From: Candidatus Pelearchaeum sp.
GTDB lineage: Archaea > Thermoproteota > Nitrososphaeria_A > Caldarchaeales > Caldarchaeaceae
Assembly (NCBI GenBank): GCA_015520425.1
Contig: WAQC01000042.1
Span: 1 to 16,341, forward strand
Direction: 5' to 3'
DNA length: 16,341 nucleotides
The translations under genes were made by a program, and so were the position numbers. The stretch's first letter is position 1. Every line of letters starts with the position of its first letter. Of the stretch, positions 13,857 through 16,341 are shown one piece after another. The notes beneath the pieces are model-generated. The model was not told the DNA's origin, did no database searches, and worked only from the letters and a program-made list of their open reading frames with translations.

Positions 13857-14990
13857 ATGAGCCCCGCCTTACGTATCTCCTCCATGCTGACTGGCTACGC
13901 CACACCAGAGGGGACGGAGAGATTCGCGGCCGAGGCTCATAAGCGTGGAGTTGCTAAGCTACACTTCAGAGAATTCTCTGGCCTCGCCTTCTCCTCTATT
14001 GGTGTGGGCACATACCTCGGTGAGCCCGACGCTGCTACTGATAGGCTGGTGGAGGAGGCTATAATCAAGTCGGTGAGGAGCGGGGCTTGTAATGTCGTGG
14101 ATACGGCGATAAACTACCGCTTCCAGCGCGCTGAGCGCTCTGTAGGCAGGGCGATAAGGTTGCTCGTGGATATAAACGAGGTTGGGCGCGAGCAGGTCTT
14201 CATCTCAACCAAGAACGGCTACCTAACCCATGACGCCGAGCTGGGTATGAGCTTCCCAGAATACGTGGAGAAGCACCTAATCATGAGCGGAGTCTGCGCA
14301 CCAAGCGACATCGTGGGAGGAATACACTGCATGAAGCCAGCGTTCCTGGAAGACCAGCTCAATAGAAGCCTACAAAACCTAGGGCTGGAGACCATAGACC
14401 TGCTCTACCTGCATAACGCCGCCGAGTCCCAGCTACCCTACCTAGGTCATGGCCGCTTCTACGAGGAGCTGCGCGAGGTCTTCACACTCTACGAGGAGAT
14501 GAGGAAACGCGGCAGGATACGCTTCTACGGCCTGGCTACGTGGAGTTGCTTCAGAGCTGTGCCAGGGGCTAGGGATTATCTCAGCCTTGAGAGGGTGGTG
14601 GAGATAGCCCGCGATGTTGGTGGTGAGAATCACGGCTTCAGGTTCGTCCAGCTGCCTTTCAACCCTGCCATGCCAGAAGCTGCTGTACTGCCCAGCCAGA
14701 AGATAGGCGAGGAGCTCCTAACGTTCTTTGAAGCAGCAAAAAGACTCGGAATAGGTGTTTTCACCAGCGCGCCCCTCCTAGAGGGAGAACTGCTGCGCTA
14801 TGCGGTAGAGCTTGGGATTCCCCTGAGAAGCAGGGCTCAGCAGCTCCTCCAGCTAGCGCGCTCAGCGCCCACAATAGCTGCTCTAGTAGGGCATAAAACA
14901 CCAAAACACGTGGAGGAGAATCTGGAGCTGGCGCGTATTGAGCCGCTGAGCAGCGAGGAGTTCAGGGCTATACTTGAGCGTCTAGCCTAG
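13857..14990 (+). CDS. Aldo/keto reductase
   Basis: A 377-residue NAD(P)H-dependent oxidoreductase of the aldo/keto reductase superfamily with a TIM-barrel fold. The catalytic tetrad can be read: Asp and Tyr in NVVDTAINYR near residues 79-88, Lys in FISTKNGYL near 118-126, and His in DLLYLHNAAE near 180-189. The cofactor region near the C terminus is recognisable in LGIGVFTSAPLLEG and in TIAALVGHKTPKHVEENL. A long insertion between the Lys and His strands (about 128-160) makes it larger than the usual 280-330 residues. The substrate cannot be told. ATG 13857 leaves a short N-terminal extension before the barrel; ATG 13884 is an alternative. No clear ribosome binding site is seen. Its stop shares a CTAG with the convergent gene on the right. 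Confidence 0.9.
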   Translation: MSPALRISSMLTGYATPEGTERFAAEAHKRGVAKLHFREFSGLAFSSIGVGTYLGEPDAATDRLVEEAIIKSVRSGACNVVDTAINYRFQRAERSVGRAIRLLVDINEVGREQVFISTKNGYLTHDAELGMSFPEYVEKHLIMSGVCAPSDIVGGIHCMKPAFLEDQLNRSLQNLGLETIDLLYLHNAAESQLPYLGHGRFYEELREVFTLYEEMRKRGRIRFYGLATWSCFRAVPGARDYLSLERVVEIARDVGGENHGFRFVQLPFNPAMPEAAVLPSQKIGEELLTFFEAAKRLGIGVFTSAPLLEGELLRYAVELGIPLRSRAQQLLQLARSAPTIAALVGHKTPKHVEENLELARIEPLSSEEFRAILERLA

Positions 14991-15265
14991 AAGCGTCGGA
15001 ACCTGAGCATAAGCTCGCCGTTGGATAAGCCTATCTCCACGCTGGTCATGTTGGCGAGCCTCTCCCTAATCTCAGGGGGTATGTATATCCTGCCATACCT
15101 ATCGGTCTCAAAGACGTAGCGCATCTCGTCTATGACGAGGACAACCTCGCGGCGCTGGGCGCGCTTCAGCAGCCTCTGGGGTATGGTGAGCCTGCCATAG
15201 GTCTTTAGAGTCCTCCCCACACGGCGCACCACGCTGTCCTCCGTCTTCTGGCCAGCAGCCATCAT
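14987..15265 (-). CDS. Double AbrB-like swapped-hairpin protein
   Basis: A 92-residue protein carrying two copies of the AbrB/SpoVT-type signature: YGRLTIPQRLLKRA near residues 23-36 and YGRIYIPPEIRERL near 57-70, each followed by short beta strands. AbrB-like proteins normally have one copy per chain and dimerise to bind DNA; here a single chain may form the intertwined unit. It is probably a transcriptional regulator or the antitoxin-like member of a pair; function is inferred. Its ATG overlaps the stop of the MoaD-like gene in an ATGA arrangement, so the two are translationally coupled. Two adjacent Met codons (15265 and 15262) make the exact start uncertain by one residue. The stop overlaps that of the convergent reductase by 3 nt. 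Confidence 0.75.
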   Translation of the reverse strand: MMAAGQKTEDSVVRRVGRTLKTYGRLTIPQRLLKRAQRREVVLVIDEMRYVFETDRYGRIYIPPEIRERLANMTSVEIGLSNGELMLRFRRF

Positions 15266-15546
15266 GCGCCAACACCCCCAGCTATAGAAGGTATGATATA
15301 CACCGTATCACCATCCTTCAACGGCGTCTCCTCACCCTTCAAATGCCTAATATCCTCCTCATTCACGAAGACATTGACGAAGCTCCGCAGCTTCCCAGAC
15401 TCGTTATAGAGATGCCTCCTCAAAGCCTGAAAGCGCTCAACCAGCTGCTGCAACGCCTCACCAACAGTAGAGGCTGAGACCACCACAACCTCCTGACCAT
15501 CGGCATACTGACGGAGAGGCGTTGGAAGATAGACCTTGACCTCCAT
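15262..15546 (-). CDS. MoaD/ThiS/SAMP-like ubiquitin-fold protein
   Basis: A 94-residue beta-grasp protein of the MoaD/ThiS sulfur-carrier and archaeal small-modifier group. Family members are adenylated and thiocarboxylated, or conjugated, through a C-terminal Gly-Gly. Seen here are the N-terminal strand MEVKVYLPTPLRQYA, the helix STVGEALQQLVERF, the segment FVNVFVNEEDIRHL, and the ending LKDGDTVYIIPSIAGGVGA. The Gly-Gly is followed by Val-Gly-Ala rather than being terminal, which is unusual for MoaD. ATG 15546 has a GAGGAG ribosome binding site ending about 5 nt upstream. Whether it serves molybdopterin or tungstopterin synthesis, tRNA thiolation or protein modification cannot be told, since no MoaE, E1-like or JAMM gene is in the window. 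Confidence 0.88.
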   Translation of the reverse strand: MEVKVYLPTPLRQYADGQEVVVVSASTVGEALQQLVERFQALRRHLYNESGKLRSFVNVFVNEEDIRHLKGEETPLKDGDTVYIIPSIAGGVGA

Positions 15547-15578
15547 CTTTACTCCTCTTCAAATGCACACGCAGACGC

Positions 15579-15590
15579 TATATAAAAGCC
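15579..15590 (-). promoter_or_regulatory. Promoter of the MoaD-AbrB operon
   Basis: The minus strand reads GGCTTTTATATA, a strong TATA box. Transcription would start near 15558, giving a leader of about 12 nt that just includes the GAGGAG ribosome binding site. Confidence 0.6.
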
Positions 15591-15612
15591 TGTTCTTCAA
15601 CGAATACTCACA

Positions 15613-15630
15613 AAACATCAAGTTATGTTT
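15613..15630. repeat. Inverted repeat in a divergent spacer
   Basis: AAACAT at 15613-15618 and ATGTTT at 15625-15630 flank a 6-nt centre, between the divergent MoaD-like and PF06684-family promoters. A possible operator; nothing else is seen in this 165-bp spacer besides the two promoters. Confidence 0.3.
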
Positions 15631-15679
15631 ATGTAGCTTTAGGAAGTTCCGCATCAGGGCTTTCGGCGCTTAGACAAAG

Positions 15680-15686
15680 ATATAAA
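15680..15686 (+). promoter_or_regulatory. Promoter of the PF06684-family gene
   Basis: ATATAAA, preceded by purine-rich ACAAAG, is a good archaeal TATA box about 28 nt before ATG 15712. The mRNA is likely leaderless or nearly so, and no ribosome binding site is present. Confidence 0.6.
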
Positions 15687-15711
15687 GGGTTTGGTTTAGG
15701 CTTGCGCTGGT

Positions 15712-16314
15712 ATGTCGCAGAGTTTGGTGGAGATTAGGAAGCTGGTGGTTTTTGTTGAGGAGATTTATGGCGAGCTTGACCAGAGGTTGGAGAAGCCTGT
15801 AAAGAGGGCTGCCGCCGCTGCTGTAATCAAGAACCCCTACGCTGGCAGGTATGTGGAGAACTTGCAGGTGTTGATTGATGCGGGCGAGTATCTAGGCGGC
15901 CTCCTGGGTAAGGCTGCGCGAAACGCTCTGGGAATAGCCCCTGAGGAGGTTGAGAACTACGGTAAGGCTGCTATAGTGGGCGAGGACGGAGAGCTAGAGC
16001 ATGGCCATGCCATACTTCACCCAAAGTTCGGCGGCCCTCTCCGCGATGAATGTGGGGGGAGAGACGTGTGTAAGGCGATAATCCCATCGTCAGCCAAGAT
16101 GGGTGGGATGGGGACTGCGATAGATGTTCCACTACACTATAAGCGCGCCGCGTTTGTTCGCACACATTACGACGCCATAGAGGTAAGGATACCCGACGCC
16201 CCAAAGCGGGATGAGATAGTGGTAATAGCGGCGCTAACCAGCGGAGGGAGGCCATTACCAAGAATAGGCGGCCTAAAGAAAGAGGAAGTGAAGGGAGAAG
16301 ACTGGCTTAGGTAA
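15712..16314 (+). CDS. 'Amino acid synthesis' family protein (PF06684/DUF1185)
   Basis: A 200-residue protein matching the family named 'amino acid synthesis', whose biochemical activity is not settled. Family landmarks read clearly: AAVIKNPYAGRYVENL near residues 36-51, NYGKAAIVGEDGELEHGHAI near 82-101, HPKFGGPLRD, KAIIPSSAKMGG, TAIDVPLHYKRAAFVRTHYD near 136-155, VRIPDAPKRDEIVV, and GGRPLPRIGGL near the end. The length equals that of typical members. I know the family mainly from bacteria, where it neighbours catabolic genes, so transfer into this lineage is possible but not shown. ATG 15712 fits the TATA spacing for a leaderless transcript. No partner gene is visible before the window ends 27 nt later. 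Confidence 0.88.
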   Translation: MSQSLVEIRKLVVFVEEIYGELDQRLEKPVKRAAAAAVIKNPYAGRYVENLQVLIDAGEYLGGLLGKAARNALGIAPEEVENYGKAAIVGEDGELEHGHAILHPKFGGPLRDECGGRDVCKAIIPSSAKMGGMGTAIDVPLHYKRAAFVRTHYDAIEVRIPDAPKRDEIVVIAALTSGGRPLPRIGGLKKEEVKGEDWLR

Positions 16315-16341
16315 TCTACTGCCACCGCGATACTATTATCT

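Noticed and set aside
1..16341. CRISPR array, insertion sequence or integrated element
   Set aside because: No regularly spaced direct repeats, transposase or integrase coding, terminal inverted repeats or tRNA-linked attachment site could be seen.

Overview
The window reads as thermophilic archaeal DNA, most likely Thermoproteota (Crenarchaeota and relatives). The evidence is the 5' end of an archaeal 16S rRNA gene at the left edge on the minus strand; an archaeal rpoH-rpoB-rpoA operon with an undivided B subunit; TATA-box promoters placed for leaderless or short-leader transcripts; TTG and GTG starts; heavy use of ATA and AGG codons; and tightly packed genes. I cannot name a genus. An encoded haem O synthase and a globin-type oxygen sensor suggest that the organism meets and probably respires oxygen.

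Layout. 1-125 (minus): 5' end of 16S rRNA, with a structured leader and a promoter (126-357). 414-1277 (minus): a four-CBS-domain protein. 1278-1509: AT-rich divergent promoter region with overlapping inverted repeats. 1510-2952 (plus): soluble globin-coupled methyl-accepting transducer (HemAT type). 3135-10651 (plus): RNA polymerase operon rpoH, rpoB, rpoA. Its last gene is one unsplit A subunit of about 1264 residues carrying both the A' and A'' parts, which are two genes in most archaea. 10681-11586 (minus): haem O synthase, convergent with rpoA. 11658-13282 (plus): phosphate module of a DUF47/PhoU-like protein and a PiT permease, sharing a very short divergent promoter region with ctaB. 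13277-13714 (minus): small winged-helix-like protein. 13857-14990 (plus): aldo/keto reductase, divergent from it across a region rich in GGCCA palindromes. 14987-15546 (minus): two-gene operon of a MoaD/ThiS/SAMP-like ubiquitin-fold protein followed by a double AbrB-like swapped-hairpin protein. 15712-16314 (plus): protein of the 'amino acid synthesis' family (PF06684/DUF1185).

How the genes fit together. The left half is information processing (16S rRNA and RNA polymerase) with an oxygen-sensing transducer between. The right half is a compact accessory-metabolism block of respiration cofactor, phosphate uptake, redox enzyme, sulfur carrier or modifier, and small DNA-binding proteins. No transposase, integrase, CRISPR array or tRNA was seen. 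The points most worth a second look are the unsplit rpoA, the MoaD-like protein whose Gly-Gly is followed by three extra residues and which is paired with a duplicated AbrB-like protein, the Asn-Asn replacements in both PiT signature motifs, the palindrome cluster at 13740-13832, and the loss of one expected zinc ligand at the RpoB C terminus.
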